Below are positions 16,008-24,900 of a stretch of 33,921 bases of DNA, one piece after another. Within the stretch, counting starts at the first letter, position 1, and every line of letters begins with the position of its first letter. The stretch is from an uncultured Agathobacter sp. (lineage in GTDB: Bacteria; Bacillota; Clostridia; Lachnospirales; Lachnospiraceae): contig CAKRKX010000015.1 of assembly GCA_934358675.1 (NCBI GenBank), positions 1 to 33,921 of the forward strand, given 5' to 3'. A model generated the notes under the pieces. It was given only the letters and a program-made list of their open reading frames with translations, searched no databases and was not told where the DNA came from. The position numbers were made by a program, and so were the translations under genes.

Positions 16008-16655
16008 CTACATTTTTTCAATTATCTCCGGCAGCTTTGCCATATCATCGCACACTGCCACCGCGCCAGCCGCAACCATCGCGTCCACATCGCCGAAACC
16101 GAATGTGACCGCAACACTTCGCACGCCGACTTTGTTTGCGCCCTCCACGTCAAACATCGTATCGCCGATCAGACACATCTCCTCTTTCGGCACATCTCTC
16201 CAGCGGCGAAGCACCTCATTTAACACTTCTTCCTTCGTATCAATGCGGCCGTCGAATGTCGCACCGACCACATCGTCAAACAATTCCAGAATGCCAAAAT
16301 GATCCAAGATCCTGCGACACGACTCCTCCGGCTTCGAGGATGCCATCCCAATCAGATATCCCTTTGCTTTCAACTCCTCAATACACTCCCGCACGCCCGG
16401 ATACAGACTGCATTCAAACAGACCGATCCGATTGTAACGTTCTCTGTATACGGCTACCGCTTCATACGCCTTTTCCTCCGAAAAGCCGTAATATTTCTGA
16501 AAACTTGCCGAAAGCGGCGGTCCGATAAATTTATAGAATTTCGACAGATCATTCTCCTCGATTCCGTAATGCGCAAGCGCATATTGTGTCGACTTCGTAA
16601 TTCCTTCCGACGAATCGATGAGTGTTCCGTCCAGATCAAATAAGATTGCTTTCAT
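16008..16655 (-). CDS. HAD superfamily phosphatase (phosphoglycolate phosphatase-like)
   Basis: A cytoplasmic 215-residue HAD subfamily IA hydrolase. Motif I is DLDGT (D7 nucleophile, D9 acid/base), motif II the serine in MASSKP (106-107), motif III K141, and motif IV GDTMFDVEGA (D165, D169). The cap is the small helical type between residues 15 and 85. Such enzymes dephosphorylate small sugar or nucleotide phosphates; the exact substrate cannot be read here. It starts 25 bases after the folB-folK gene, at the end of the folate operon. A missing dihydroneopterin-phosphate phosphatase role is possible by context but speculative. Confidence 0.88.
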   Translation of the reverse strand: MKAILFDLDGTLIDSSEGITKSTQYALAHYGIEENDLSKFYKFIGPPLSASFQKYYGFSEEKAYEAVAVYRERYNRIGLFECSLYPGVRECIEELKAKGYLIGMASSKPEESCRRILDHFGILELFDDVVGATFDGRIDTKEEVLNEVLRRWRDVPKEEMCLIGDTMFDVEGANKVGVRSVAVTFGFGDVDAMVAAGAVAVCDDMAKLPEIIEKM

Positions 16656-16680
16656 CTACTCTTCTTCCTTTTTAATGCGT

Positions 16681-17505
16681 CTACTCCACTGCCGTCACTT
16701 CTTCAAGCATCTGTGTTACAGTCAGTCCCAGAACCGGATGCCGGTAGTTCGGCGCAAGCTCTGCAAGCGGTGTAAGCACAAACGAGCGGTTATGCATATC
16801 CACATGCGGAATGATCAGATCCTCGCTCTCATACACGAGCTTGTCGTAAAAAATAATATCCAGATCCAGAGTGCGCGGTCCCCAATGTATTTTACGTTCA
16901 CGGTTTGCCTCAGCCTCAATCGTATGGAGCAGAGCAAGCAGCTCCTCCGGATCAAGAAGCGTCTCAAAAGCGACACATCCGTTTAAGAAATCATCCTGCT
17001 CGACCGGTCCGTAAGGTTTTGTCACAAGAAGCGACGACTCCCTAAAGTTTCTTACCGCGTCCTGCGCCTCTAACTTTGCAAGTCCGTCCGCGATCAGTTG
17101 TCTTGAATCGCCCATGTTTGATCCCACCGCAACATACGCCTTGTGCCAGCCTCTTGTCATATTGACCGATACATCCTCAAATTCCATCGGGATCGGCGCA
17201 TACGGCTTGCGCAGCTCAAGCTCGATTTTCTCAAGCACCGGAAACGCCAGCAGAAGGCTTTCACACAGATGCTCCGCTGCCGCCTCAATCAGATCAAAGC
17301 GTTTTTCCGTAAATGTCTTTCCGATAAACTCGCACACCTCGGCATAATTGAGGGCATCGTTCAGATCATCGCTTTGCCCCGGCTTTCTCATCGAATAGAA
17401 AAGACGGGCATTGATGTAAAAATCCTGCCCATTCTTTTGTTCATCCGGAAGTACTCCGTGATATGCATATAATTTTAACCCATTAAGCTTAATATAATCC
17501 ATCAT
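16681..17505 (-). CDS. folK: Bifunctional dihydroneopterin aldolase / HPPK (FolB-FolK fusion)
   Basis: One chain of 274 residues carries two successive folate enzymes. FolB (1-118) converts dihydroneopterin to 6-hydroxymethyl-dihydropterin and shows LYAYHGVLPDEQ, E74 in the DLIEAAAEHL block and catalytic K100 in ELRKPYAPIP. FolK (122-274) pyrophosphorylates that product and shows AVGSNMGD, RERKIHWGPRTLDLDII (metal Asp near 214 and 216) and PHVDMHNRSFVLTPL. The start ATG overlaps the folP stop (TAATG), suggesting translational coupling. Fusion of these two steps is common in Clostridia. Either the first or second of two adjacent Met codons may be used. Confidence 0.95.
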   Translation of the reverse strand: MMDYIKLNGLKLYAYHGVLPDEQKNGQDFYINARLFYSMRKPGQSDDLNDALNYAEVCEFIGKTFTEKRFDLIEAAAEHLCESLLLAFPVLEKIELELRKPYAPIPMEFEDVSVNMTRGWHKAYVAVGSNMGDSRQLIADGLAKLEAQDAVRNFRESSLLVTKPYGPVEQDDFLNGCVAFETLLDPEELLALLHTIEAEANRERKIHWGPRTLDLDIIFYDKLVYESEDLIIPHVDMHNRSFVLTPLAELAPNYRHPVLGLTVTQMLEEVTAVE

Positions 17506-18335
17506 TACCCGTTCTTCCGATATCCGCGCATGATCGCCTGCGTCATGCGGATTGCTCTCATGTTTTCCTTGATATCATGCACGCGCACGAACGCACATCC
17601 CTGCTGCACGCCGTACACGGTTGTCACCATCGTTCCTTCCACGCGCTCGTCCTTTGTGGTATCCAGAGTCAGTCCGACCACCGATTTTCTCGATGTTCCG
17701 AGCAGAATCGGATAGCCCAGCTCATGCAGTCTTCCAACCTCGCGGATTGCCACAAGATTGTTTTCATACGACTTAGCGAAGCCGACACCCGGATCAAGCA
17801 TGATCTTGTCGTCCGCAATCCCCGCTTTCTTAGCGATCTCAACAGTCTCACGCAGATCGTTTAACATATCTTCCATAAAGTCATTATAATCCGTATTGTC
17901 ACGGTTGTGCATCAGACAACACGAGGCACCGTGGCGTGCGATCACATCCGCCATCTTCGGATCATACTTAAGTCCCCAGATGTCATTGACGAGATCCGCC
18001 CCCGCCTCGATCGCAGCTTCCGCCACCGCGCTTTTGTAGGTATCGATCGATACCGGAATATCAAACTGTTCCTTGATTGCACGAATGACCGGAACAACAC
18101 GTCCGATCTCCTCCTCATCAGAGATCATCGTATATCCCGGACGTGTCGATTCTCCGCCGACATCAATGATCGTGGCACCTTCCTCGATCATCTGCTTTGT
18201 GTGCGCGATCGCCGCCTCCACATTATTAAACTTACCACCGTCTGAAAACGAATCCGGTGTCACGTTTAAAATTCCCATGATATAAGTATCGTTTTTAATA
18301 TCAAAATCTCTGTTTCCAATTTTCATAATCGCCAT
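17505..18335 (-). CDS. folP: Dihydropteroate synthase
   Basis: Condenses hydroxymethyl-dihydropterin pyrophosphate with p-aminobenzoate; it is the sulfonamide target. I start at ATG 18335 (MAIMKIGN), 276 residues, because AAGGAGG lies 12 bases upstream; an open extension of 20 codons further upstream lacks family similarity. Family motifs are MGILNVTPDSFSDGG (substrate loop 1), IDVGGESTRPG (loop 2), PVSIDTYK, DLVNDIWG, MLDPGVGFAKS and ILLGTSRKS. It sits between folE and folB-folK in one run. Confidence 0.96.
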   Translation of the reverse strand: MAIMKIGNRDFDIKNDTYIMGILNVTPDSFSDGGKFNNVEAAIAHTKQMIEEGATIIDVGGESTRPGYTMISDEEEIGRVVPVIRAIKEQFDIPVSIDTYKSAVAEAAIEAGADLVNDIWGLKYDPKMADVIARHGASCCLMHNRDNTDYNDFMEDMLNDLRETVEIAKKAGIADDKIMLDPGVGFAKSYENNLVAIREVGRLHELGYPILLGTSRKSVVGLTLDTTKDERVEGTMVTTVYGVQQGCAFVRVHDIKENMRAIRMTQAIMRGYRKNG

Positions 18336-18426
18336 TCCCTTTTTTAACCTCCTTGCGCCTGCTGCCACTTCCATCAAAGACTTCCGCAACCACACTGCGC
18401 AAACTCATTTTCTCATATCAACCGGC

Positions 18427-18978
18427 TTACTTAGCCAATTGAAAAAAGCGATCACACAACTTACTATTCTCCTCAAACACGCCTCGCGCCGCATACGTTA
18501 CCGTCTTGCTGCCCGGCTTCTTAATACCGCGCATCGTCATACACATATGCTCCGCCTCGATCAGCACGATTGCTCCCTTCGGATTTAAACACTCCATCAA
18601 AGCGTCCGCAATCTGTCCCGTCATGCGCTCCTGAATCTGCGGACGTCTTGCAAACACTTCCACCGTTCGTGCAAGCTTGCTGATGCCGACCACTTTGCCG
18701 TCCGGCACATATGCCACATGCGCCTTTCCGTAAAACGGAAGCAGATGATGTTCACACATGGAATAAAATGTAATGTCTTTCTCAATGACCATCTCGTTGT
18801 TATCCACCTGAAACGTCTTTGCAAGATGCTCCGACGCATCCGCCGTCAATCCGGCGAACAACTCCTCATACATGCGTGCGATACGATCCGGTGTCTCGAG
18901 AAGGCCTTCCCTTGTGACATCCTCTCCCACACCTTCAAGTATCAGTTTTACGCCCTCTTTGATTTTCTCACTGTCCAT
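18427..18978 (-). CDS. folE: GTP cyclohydrolase I
   Basis: Opens GTP to 7,8-dihydroneopterin triphosphate, the first step of folate synthesis. The 183-residue protein has the zinc ligands in [10 protein letters not shown] (C75, H78) and HMCMTMRG (C146), the block [27 protein letters not shown] and the C-terminal EEN-containing tail. It begins 15 bases after folC, with AGGAAGCAGGAAA before the ATG. Its place in a folate gene run supports folate rather than queuosine as the main product use. Confidence 0.97.
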   Translation of the reverse strand: MDSEKIKEGVKLILEGVGEDVTREGLLETPDRIARMYEELFAGLTADASEHLAKTFQVDNNEMVIEKDITFYSMCEHHLLPFYGKAHVAYVPDGKVVGISKLARTVEVFARRPQIQERMTGQIADALMECLNPKGAIVLIEAEHMCMTMRGIKKPGSKTVTYAARGVFEENSKLCDRFFQLAK

Positions 18979-18993
18979 GATTTTTCCTGCTTC

Positions 18994-20340
18994 CTATCTA
19001 TTTTTCTGTTGCTCAAATACGCGTTTCAAGTCACCCAGATACGATAACGAGCCAAACGCAAGCACCGGCTCCCCGTGCGAAAACGCACGTTCAAGTGCCT
19101 CCCCGATCGAGTCGACCGGCTGTACCTGATCACAATATTTCTCTGCTTCTTTCGCCAATGATCCCGCATCCAGTGCGCGCGCATTGTCCGGCGTCACGGT
19201 ATAGATCCTCTCGGCAAAAGGCGACATGATCCGAAGCATCTTCTCATGCTCCTTATCCGCCAGCACTCCTATTATATAAGTTAAGCGTGTATTTGTAAAA
19301 CAATTTTCGACCGTTGTCGCAAGCTGTCTTGCCGCATCCTCATTGTGCGCACCGTCAATAACAAGAAACGGATCTTCACTTACCACCTCAAACCTGCCCG
19401 GCCAGCGAGTGTGCGCAATGCCTTGTTCAATGATTTGAGCTACCTCGTTTTTCGATTTTACAGGCAACCGATGCGCTGTCTCCTCCATGCGAAAACGGGT
19501 CATCTGTCCGGTAAGAAGCGCTGCCGCTACTTCTGCCGCAAGTGCCGCATTCTTAACCTGATAAGCCCCTGCCATCGCTGTCGCAAGATTTAGTTTTTCT
19601 CCCGTTGTAAGCATATAAGTAAAAGTCATCCGCCCCGGTCGTTCTTCAAGAATCTTTGCATTCTTTCCGTCCGCAAAAACGATCGACGCATGTTTCAGTT
19701 CCGCAACCTGCGTCAGGACGCTATACACCTGAGAAGTCTGCTCTGCCGCATACACCGGACAGCCTTCCTTGATAATACCCGCCTTGGCATATGCGATCGA
19801 TTCGATCGTATCGCCGAGAAACTGCATGTGATCCATGCTGATGCTCGTGATCACGCTTGCACGCGGATGTTCGATCAGATTTGTGGCATCCAGCTCTCCA
19901 CCCATTCCTGTCTCAAGCAGCACAACATCCGGCTTTTTCTCATAAAACCAGAGGAACGCTGCCGCAGTCTCGATCTCAAAGATCGTCGGGCATTCCTTCC
20001 CGGCAGATATCATAATGTCACAGGCGTCCTTCACCTGTGACATCACACTCGCATATTCATTTTCCGTTATATTTTCGCCGTCATACGTGAACACTTCCAA
20101 AGGCGTAAAGACCGCCGGGGACATGTAACGCGCCACATGAAGCCCTGCCTCGCGAAAGATGAACGCAAGATATGCGCCGACCGATCCCTTGCCGTTCGTT
20201 CCGGCAATGTGAATGATCGGAAGCTTCTCCTGCACATCCGACAGTTCCGCCATCAGCGCACGGATACTGTCAAGACCTAAGATACTGCCGCTTTTTGCCG
20301 CCTGATTTGCAAAGGCACATGCCTGTTCATACGTCATCAT
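18994..20340 (-). CDS. folC: Folylpolyglutamate / dihydrofolate synthase
   Basis: A Mur-ligase-family ATPase that adds glutamate to folates (and possibly to dihydropteroate). The 448 residues carry the P-loop IAGTNGKGSVGAYLA (47-54), the block YMSPAVFTPLEVF, LLETGMGGELDATN, the TSISMDHMQFLGDTIESIAYAKAGI signature and the C-terminal WPGRFEV and VIDGAHNEDAA motifs. It starts 2 bases after the stop of the topoisomerase A subunit gene (TAG CG ATG), so the folate genes appear to share a transcript with the topoisomerase genes. Confidence 0.95.
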   Translation of the reverse strand: MMTYEQACAFANQAAKSGSILGLDSIRALMAELSDVQEKLPIIHIAGTNGKGSVGAYLAFIFREAGLHVARYMSPAVFTPLEVFTYDGENITENEYASVMSQVKDACDIMISAGKECPTIFEIETAAAFLWFYEKKPDVVLLETGMGGELDATNLIEHPRASVITSISMDHMQFLGDTIESIAYAKAGIIKEGCPVYAAEQTSQVYSVLTQVAELKHASIVFADGKNAKILEERPGRMTFTYMLTTGEKLNLATAMAGAYQVKNAALAAEVAAALLTGQMTRFRMEETAHRLPVKSKNEVAQIIEQGIAHTRWPGRFEVVSEDPFLVIDGAHNEDAARQLATTVENCFTNTRLTYIIGVLADKEHEKMLRIMSPFAERIYTVTPDNARALDAGSLAKEAEKYCDQVQPVDSIGEALERAFSHGEPVLAFGSLSYLGDLKRVFEQQKNR

Positions 20341-20342
20341 CG

Positions 20343-22574
20343 CTACTTTCGTACCCCTTTCGTGTCACGGTTTCCGATATGAAGCCGGTTCAAGGCGATC
20401 ATCTTGCCTTTGACCTCGACTTCCTCATTCTCGCCCTCACGCAATACATAGATATGCTTTAACGTATCGCCTGCCGCAAGCTTCATGCCACGCACACCGA
20501 CCGCTGATTTCTTCTTCTGCGGAATCTGTGCACAGTCAATGCGCAGGAACATATCCTTGTGTGAACACATAACCAGTGTCTCATCGCCCTCAAGCGCACG
20601 CACGGTCAGCACTTCGTCTCCATTCGCAAGTTTTGTCGCTGCGGTCGTCTTCTTTGCAACGACAAACTCGGCACCATCCACGACTTTGAGCATAGACTGG
20701 CTCGTTCCGAACACAAGCGTGTGTGAGCTTACCTGCTCAAGGCTTGCGATATATACAAAATTTTCTTCCTTACTGTCATAATTACATACATTGTCGATCG
20801 GCGTTCCCTTGTCCCGGAACTTTCCGTACGGCAGATCGAGCACTTTCAGAAGATGCATCTGTCCCTTGTCGGTAAAAATGCAGATCTTATCCGTATTCTT
20901 GCAGGTAAAGATGTAGCGGTTCTCCGCATCCGCCGTCTCTTTGTTGCGCTCGTAGACCGACGTATCCACCGTCTTGGCATAACCAAAACGATCCATCAGG
21001 AATACAACATCCTGCTCCTCGATCTTCTTCTCCACAACGACCGCTTCCTTTAAGTTGTCGATCTCGGTGCGGCGCTCCTTGGCATACTGCTTCTTGAAGC
21101 TCTGCAACTCCTTGATGATCACCTTTGCCATGGAGGAACGGTGCTCCAAGATGTCCTCATACTTTCCAATGTTCAAAAGCGTCTCATCCTGGTCCTTCAT
21201 GAGTGCTTCGATCTCCAGACCGATCAGCTTGTACAGACGCATATCAAGGATTGCCTGTGCCTGTCGATCCGTAAAATGAAGCTGCTGTGCCATAATCTCG
21301 GATGCCGGATTCTTAAACGTAATATTGTCGGTCACGCCGTCCGTCAGACATGCCTTCGCATCCTTGATATTACGGCTTCCGCGCAGGATCTCGATGATGA
21401 GGTCAATCACGTTGCACGCTTTGATCAGACCTTCCTGGATCTCCTTCTTGTCAAGTTCCTTCGCGAGAAGTGTCTTATACTTGCGCGTTGCGATCTCGTA
21501 CTGGAACTGCACATGATGTCGGATGATCGGCACAATTCCCATCGTCTCCGGTCTTCCATCCGCTACCGCAAGCATATTGACACCAAACGTATCCTCAAGC
21601 TTTGTTTTCTTATATAAGAGGTTCTTCAGTGCCTCGACATCCGCGCCTTTTTTCAGATCTAAAACAATACGGATTCCCTCTTTGGACGACTGGTTCGTGA
21701 TATCCACGATATCCGAAGTTGCCTTCGTCTCCACGAGATTACCCACATCATTTAAGAATTTACCGATATTGGCACCGATCATCGTGTACGGAATCTCAGT
21801 GATCACCAGACGCTGCTTGCCACCTTTCATCTGCTCGACCTCGATGCGTCCTCTTACTTTGATCTTGCCGACACCGCTCTCATAGATGGCAGGCAGATCA
21901 TCCTTATTTGCGATAATTCCACCGGTCGGGAAATCCGGTCCTTTGATATATTCCATCATCTCCGCGGTATTGATATCCGGATTCTTCATGTAGGCGATCA
22001 CGCCGTCAATGACCTCGCCGAAATTGTGTGGCGGGATCGAAGTCGCCATACCGACGGCGATGCCTTCCGCACCGTTGATCAGAAGATTCGGAACTTTAAC
22101 CGGCAGTACAACCGGCTCCTTCTCCGTCTCATCGAAGTTCGGCATGAAATCAACGACATCCTTATCGAGATCTGCCAGATAGGCTTCCTGTGTTACCTTC
22201 TGCAGACGTGCCTCGGTATAACGCATCGCAGCGGCTCCATCACCCTCGATGGATCCGAAGTTACCGTGTCCGTCGACAAGCGGCAGTCCCTTCTTGAAGT
22301 CCTGCGCCATAACGACCAAAGCATCATAAATGGAAGAATCTCCGTGCGGATGGTATTTACCCATCGTATCACCGACGATACGCGCACTCTTACGGAACGG
22401 CTTATCGTAGCGGATTCCAAGCTCATACATATCGTAAAGCGTTCTTCTTTGTACCGGCTTAAGTCCGTCACGCACATCCGGGAGCGCTCTTGCGATGATA
22501 ACCGACATCGCATAATCTATATAGGATTTTTGCATCAACTCCGAATATTCGGTCTGGATGATACTCTGTTCCAT
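20343..22574 (-). CDS. parC: Type IIA DNA topoisomerase subunit A (topoisomerase IV-like)
   Basis: DNA-cleaving subunit, 743 residues. The N-terminus has [12 protein letters not shown], the quinolone-pocket region [12 protein letters not shown] (Ser80, with Asp84 at the usual acidic position) and the active tyrosine in [11 protein letters not shown] (Y119). The C-terminal beta-pinwheel begins near 520. Where gyrases have a GyrA box (QRRGGKG) after the first blade strand, this protein reads [22 protein letters not shown], and I find no box elsewhere. That and the short length favour a topoisomerase IV-type decatenase, hence parC. Clostridial annotation often calls such second-locus pairs gyrase. 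No dnaA, recF or other origin gene is nearby. Confidence 0.85.
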   Translation of the reverse strand: MEQSIIQTEYSELMQKSYIDYAMSVIIARALPDVRDGLKPVQRRTLYDMYELGIRYDKPFRKSARIVGDTMGKYHPHGDSSIYDALVVMAQDFKKGLPLVDGHGNFGSIEGDGAAAMRYTEARLQKVTQEAYLADLDKDVVDFMPNFDETEKEPVVLPVKVPNLLINGAEGIAVGMATSIPPHNFGEVIDGVIAYMKNPDINTAEMMEYIKGPDFPTGGIIANKDDLPAIYESGVGKIKVRGRIEVEQMKGGKQRLVITEIPYTMIGANIGKFLNDVGNLVETKATSDIVDITNQSSKEGIRIVLDLKKGADVEALKNLLYKKTKLEDTFGVNMLAVADGRPETMGIVPIIRHHVQFQYEIATRKYKTLLAKELDKKEIQEGLIKACNVIDLIIEILRGSRNIKDAKACLTDGVTDNITFKNPASEIMAQQLHFTDRQAQAILDMRLYKLIGLEIEALMKDQDETLLNIGKYEDILEHRSSMAKVIIKELQSFKKQYAKERRTEIDNLKEAVVVEKKIEEQDVVFLMDRFGYAKTVDTSVYERNKETADAENRYIFTCKNTDKICIFTDKGQMHLLKVLDLPYGKFRDKGTPIDNVCNYDSKEENFVYIASLEQVSSHTLVFGTSQSMLKVVDGAEFVVAKKTTAATKLANGDEVLTVRALEGDETLVMCSHKDMFLRIDCAQIPQKKKSAVGVRGMKLAAGDTLKHIYVLREGENEEVEVKGKMIALNRLHIGNRDTKGVRK

Positions 22575-22596
22575 AATCTCTTCCTCTCTTTATCTA

Positions 22597-22980
22597 CAAT
22601 TTTGTAACCTTCTCAGTTTTTATTTTCACATATTTCAAGGAAGCCGCTCGGCATTTTCCTGATTTTCTCACGATTTGAGGCAGAATTGCTGAATTTGTCA
22701 GCGGTATTTATTTCGCTTGAATTTTTTGTACGACAACGTTTGAACGATTCCTAGGCGGTGTCCGCCGGACACAGATGCTACGGACGCAGTCTGTGTCTCG
22801 GTGAACACCCGTCTACGGAATTGTCCAAACTTTGGCGAACAGAAATCATCAAACAAGTGAAATAAATACCGCGACAAATTCGTGATTCTGGATCACTAGT
22901 GAGAAAATCAGGAAAATGTCGCGTGGCTCCTGAAAGCCTTGTAAATTAAATCAAACTGAGAAGTTTCCTGCAATTTTATA
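22597..22980. repeat. 355-bp imperfect palindrome (possible MITE or large structured RNA) between the topoisomerase genes
   Basis: The 401-base gap between the two topoisomerase genes is almost entirely one inverted repeat from 22609 to 22963, centred near 22782. Perfectly matching blocks include 11 bp at the tips (22609-22619 with 22953-22963), 20 bp (22652-22671 with 22899-22918) and most of 22681-22719 with 22854-22890, including GCGGTATTTATTTC. The tip of the foldback is a GC-rich hairpin (about 22755-22810), with GACACAGA facing TCTGTGTC around a TGC/GCA-closed loop. The two arms agree at roughly 70% by eye. CAATTTTGTA (22597-22606) and CAATTTTATA (22971-22980) flank it as a near-perfect direct repeat. 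No reading frame of 60 codons lies inside. Confidence 0.85.
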
Positions 22981-24889
22981 TATCGAGCTGCGCATCGTTG
23001 GCATGCTCATAGATGAAGGCCTTACGCGGAGGCACATCGGTACCCATAAGCATTGCGGTAACATCGGACGCCATACGACCGTCCTCGATTTCAATGCGGC
23101 GCATCATACGAGTTTCAGGATTCAGAGTCGTCTCCCAGAGCTGATCCGCATCCATCTCACCGAGTCCTTTGTATCGCTGCAGCGTGAAGCTTCCGGTATG
23201 CGTTCTGCGGTATTTCTCAAGCGCCGCATCGTCATACAGATACTCTTCCTTGCCCTTCGACGGAATAACCTTGTACAGAGGCGGCATTGCAACATAGACA
23301 TGTCCCTCGAAGATCAGTTCCGGCATAAAGCGGTAAAAAAGCGTCAGAAGAAGCGTGGAAATATGTGCTCCATCGACATCGGCATCCGCCATAATGATGA
23401 TCTTGTCATAACGAAGCTTCGTGATATCAAAATCGTTTCCGTATCCTTCCGAGAATCCGCAGCCGAACGCATTGATCATCGTCTTGATCTCCGCATTGGC
23501 GAGCACCTTGTCGATGCTGGCTTTCTCGACATTTAAGATCTTACCACGGATCGGCATGATTGCCTGATACATACGGTTACGCGCCATCTTGGCGGAACCG
23601 CCGGCGGAATCTCCCTCGACGATAAAGATCTCACACTTGGACGCATCGCGGCTCTCACAGTTGGAAAGCTTTCCGTTGGAATCAAACGAGAATTTCTGCT
23701 TTGTGAGAAGGTTTGTTCTCGCTTTCTCCTCCGCCTTACGGATCTTGGCTGCTTTCTCTGCACAGCCGATGACCGTCTTTAGCGTCTCTAAATTCTTATC
23801 AAAATACAGCGGCACTTCATCGCTCGTTACCTTGGCGGTTGCACGGTTTGCATCCTGGTTGTCAAGCTTTGTCTTCGTCTGTCCCTCGAAACGCGGGTCC
23901 GGATGCTTGATCGAGATGACCGCGGTCATACCGTTACGCACATCCGCACCATTAAAGTTTGCATCTTTCTCTTTCAAAACGCCGAGTTCACGCGCATACG
24001 AATTGATGATCGTCGTGAACGCCGTCTTAAATCCTGTCAGGTGCGCACCGCCCTCGGAATTGTAGATATTATTACAGAATCCTAAGATATTCTCATGGAA
24101 TTCGCTCGTATACTGGAATGCGGCCTCGATCTCGATGCCCTCACTCTCTCCCTTGAAGTAGATCACATCGTGAAGTACCTCAAGATTGTTGTTCAGATCC
24201 TTGACAAAACCGATGATTCCGTCCGGCTCATGGAACTCCACATGCTCCACTTCCGGCTTTCTGCGATCCTCATAGATGATCGTGAGCGCAGGATTTAAGT
24301 ATGCCGTCTCATGCATACGGCTTTTTACATCATCTTCCTTGAAACGAGTTTTCTCGAAGATTTCCGGGTCTGGAAGAAAATTGATCTTCGTTCCCGTCTT
24401 CTTCGTCTTGCCGATCTTCGGCAGAAGTCCGTTCTCAAGCGGCAGAACCGGCACACCGCGCTCGTAGCGGTCATGATGGATATATCCCTCACGGCTGATC
24501 TGCACATCCATATAAGTGGAAAGCGCATTCACGACCGAAGAACCTACTCCATGCAGACCTCCGCTCGTCTTATACGCATTGTTATCAAATTTACCGCCGG
24601 CATGCAGCGTAGAGAAAACGACACGCGCCGCCGATACGCCTTTGGCATGCATACCGACCGGAATACCACGTCCGTTATCTTCCACGGTACACGAACCGTC
24701 CGCCTCCAAAGTTACCCAGATCGTATCGCACACTCCTGCCAGATGCTCATCCACAGAGTTGTCGACGATCTCATAGATCAAGTGATTGAGACCCTTGGTC
24801 GTCACGCTGCCGATGTACATTCCCGGGCGCTTTCTGACCGCTTCAAGTCCCTCCAATACCGCTATACTGCTTGCATCATATCCTGACAT
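22976..24889 (-). CDS. parE: Type IIA DNA topoisomerase subunit B (topoisomerase IV/gyrase B-like)
   Basis: ATPase subunit, 637 residues, partner of the downstream A subunit. The GHKL ATPase domain shows IYEIVDNSVDEHLAG, EDNGRGIPVG and the loop SGGLHGVGSSVVNALS. The TOPRIM domain has IVEGDSAGGSAK, IMADADVDGAHI and the C-terminal LQRYKGLGEMDADQLWETT. Its core motifs RGKILNVEKA and DADVDGAH look more like GyrB than the Bacillus ParE forms (NTEKA, DADTDGAH), while its partner lacks a GyrA box. The parE symbol therefore rests on the pairing and on the non-origin locus. It starts 11 bases after the cdaR-like gene. Confidence 0.83.
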   Translation of the reverse strand: MSGYDASSIAVLEGLEAVRKRPGMYIGSVTTKGLNHLIYEIVDNSVDEHLAGVCDTIWVTLEADGSCTVEDNGRGIPVGMHAKGVSAARVVFSTLHAGGKFDNNAYKTSGGLHGVGSSVVNALSTYMDVQISREGYIHHDRYERGVPVLPLENGLLPKIGKTKKTGTKINFLPDPEIFEKTRFKEDDVKSRMHETAYLNPALTIIYEDRRKPEVEHVEFHEPDGIIGFVKDLNNNLEVLHDVIYFKGESEGIEIEAAFQYTSEFHENILGFCNNIYNSEGGAHLTGFKTAFTTIINSYARELGVLKEKDANFNGADVRNGMTAVISIKHPDPRFEGQTKTKLDNQDANRATAKVTSDEVPLYFDKNLETLKTVIGCAEKAAKIRKAEEKARTNLLTKQKFSFDSNGKLSNCESRDASKCEIFIVEGDSAGGSAKMARNRMYQAIMPIRGKILNVEKASIDKVLANAEIKTMINAFGCGFSEGYGNDFDITKLRYDKIIIMADADVDGAHISTLLLTLFYRFMPELIFEGHVYVAMPPLYKVIPSKGKEEYLYDDAALEKYRRTHTGSFTLQRYKGLGEMDADQLWETTLNPETRMMRRIEIEDGRMASDVTAMLMGTDVPPRKAFIYEHANDAQLDI

Positions 24890-24900
24890 GTTTGCACTCC

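Noticed and set aside
18336..18395. Longer folP with 20 extra N-terminal residues
   Set aside because: No family similarity in the extension, and the AAGGAGG site lies within it, pointing to ATG 18335.
22597..22980. Insertion sequence between the topoisomerase genes
   Set aside because: There is no transposase or remnant reading frame; the palindrome fills the space. A non-autonomous MITE remains possible.
20343..24889. Main gyrA-gyrB pair beside the replication origin
   Set aside because: No origin genes are nearby, the B-to-A gap is unusual, and the A subunit has no GyrA box.
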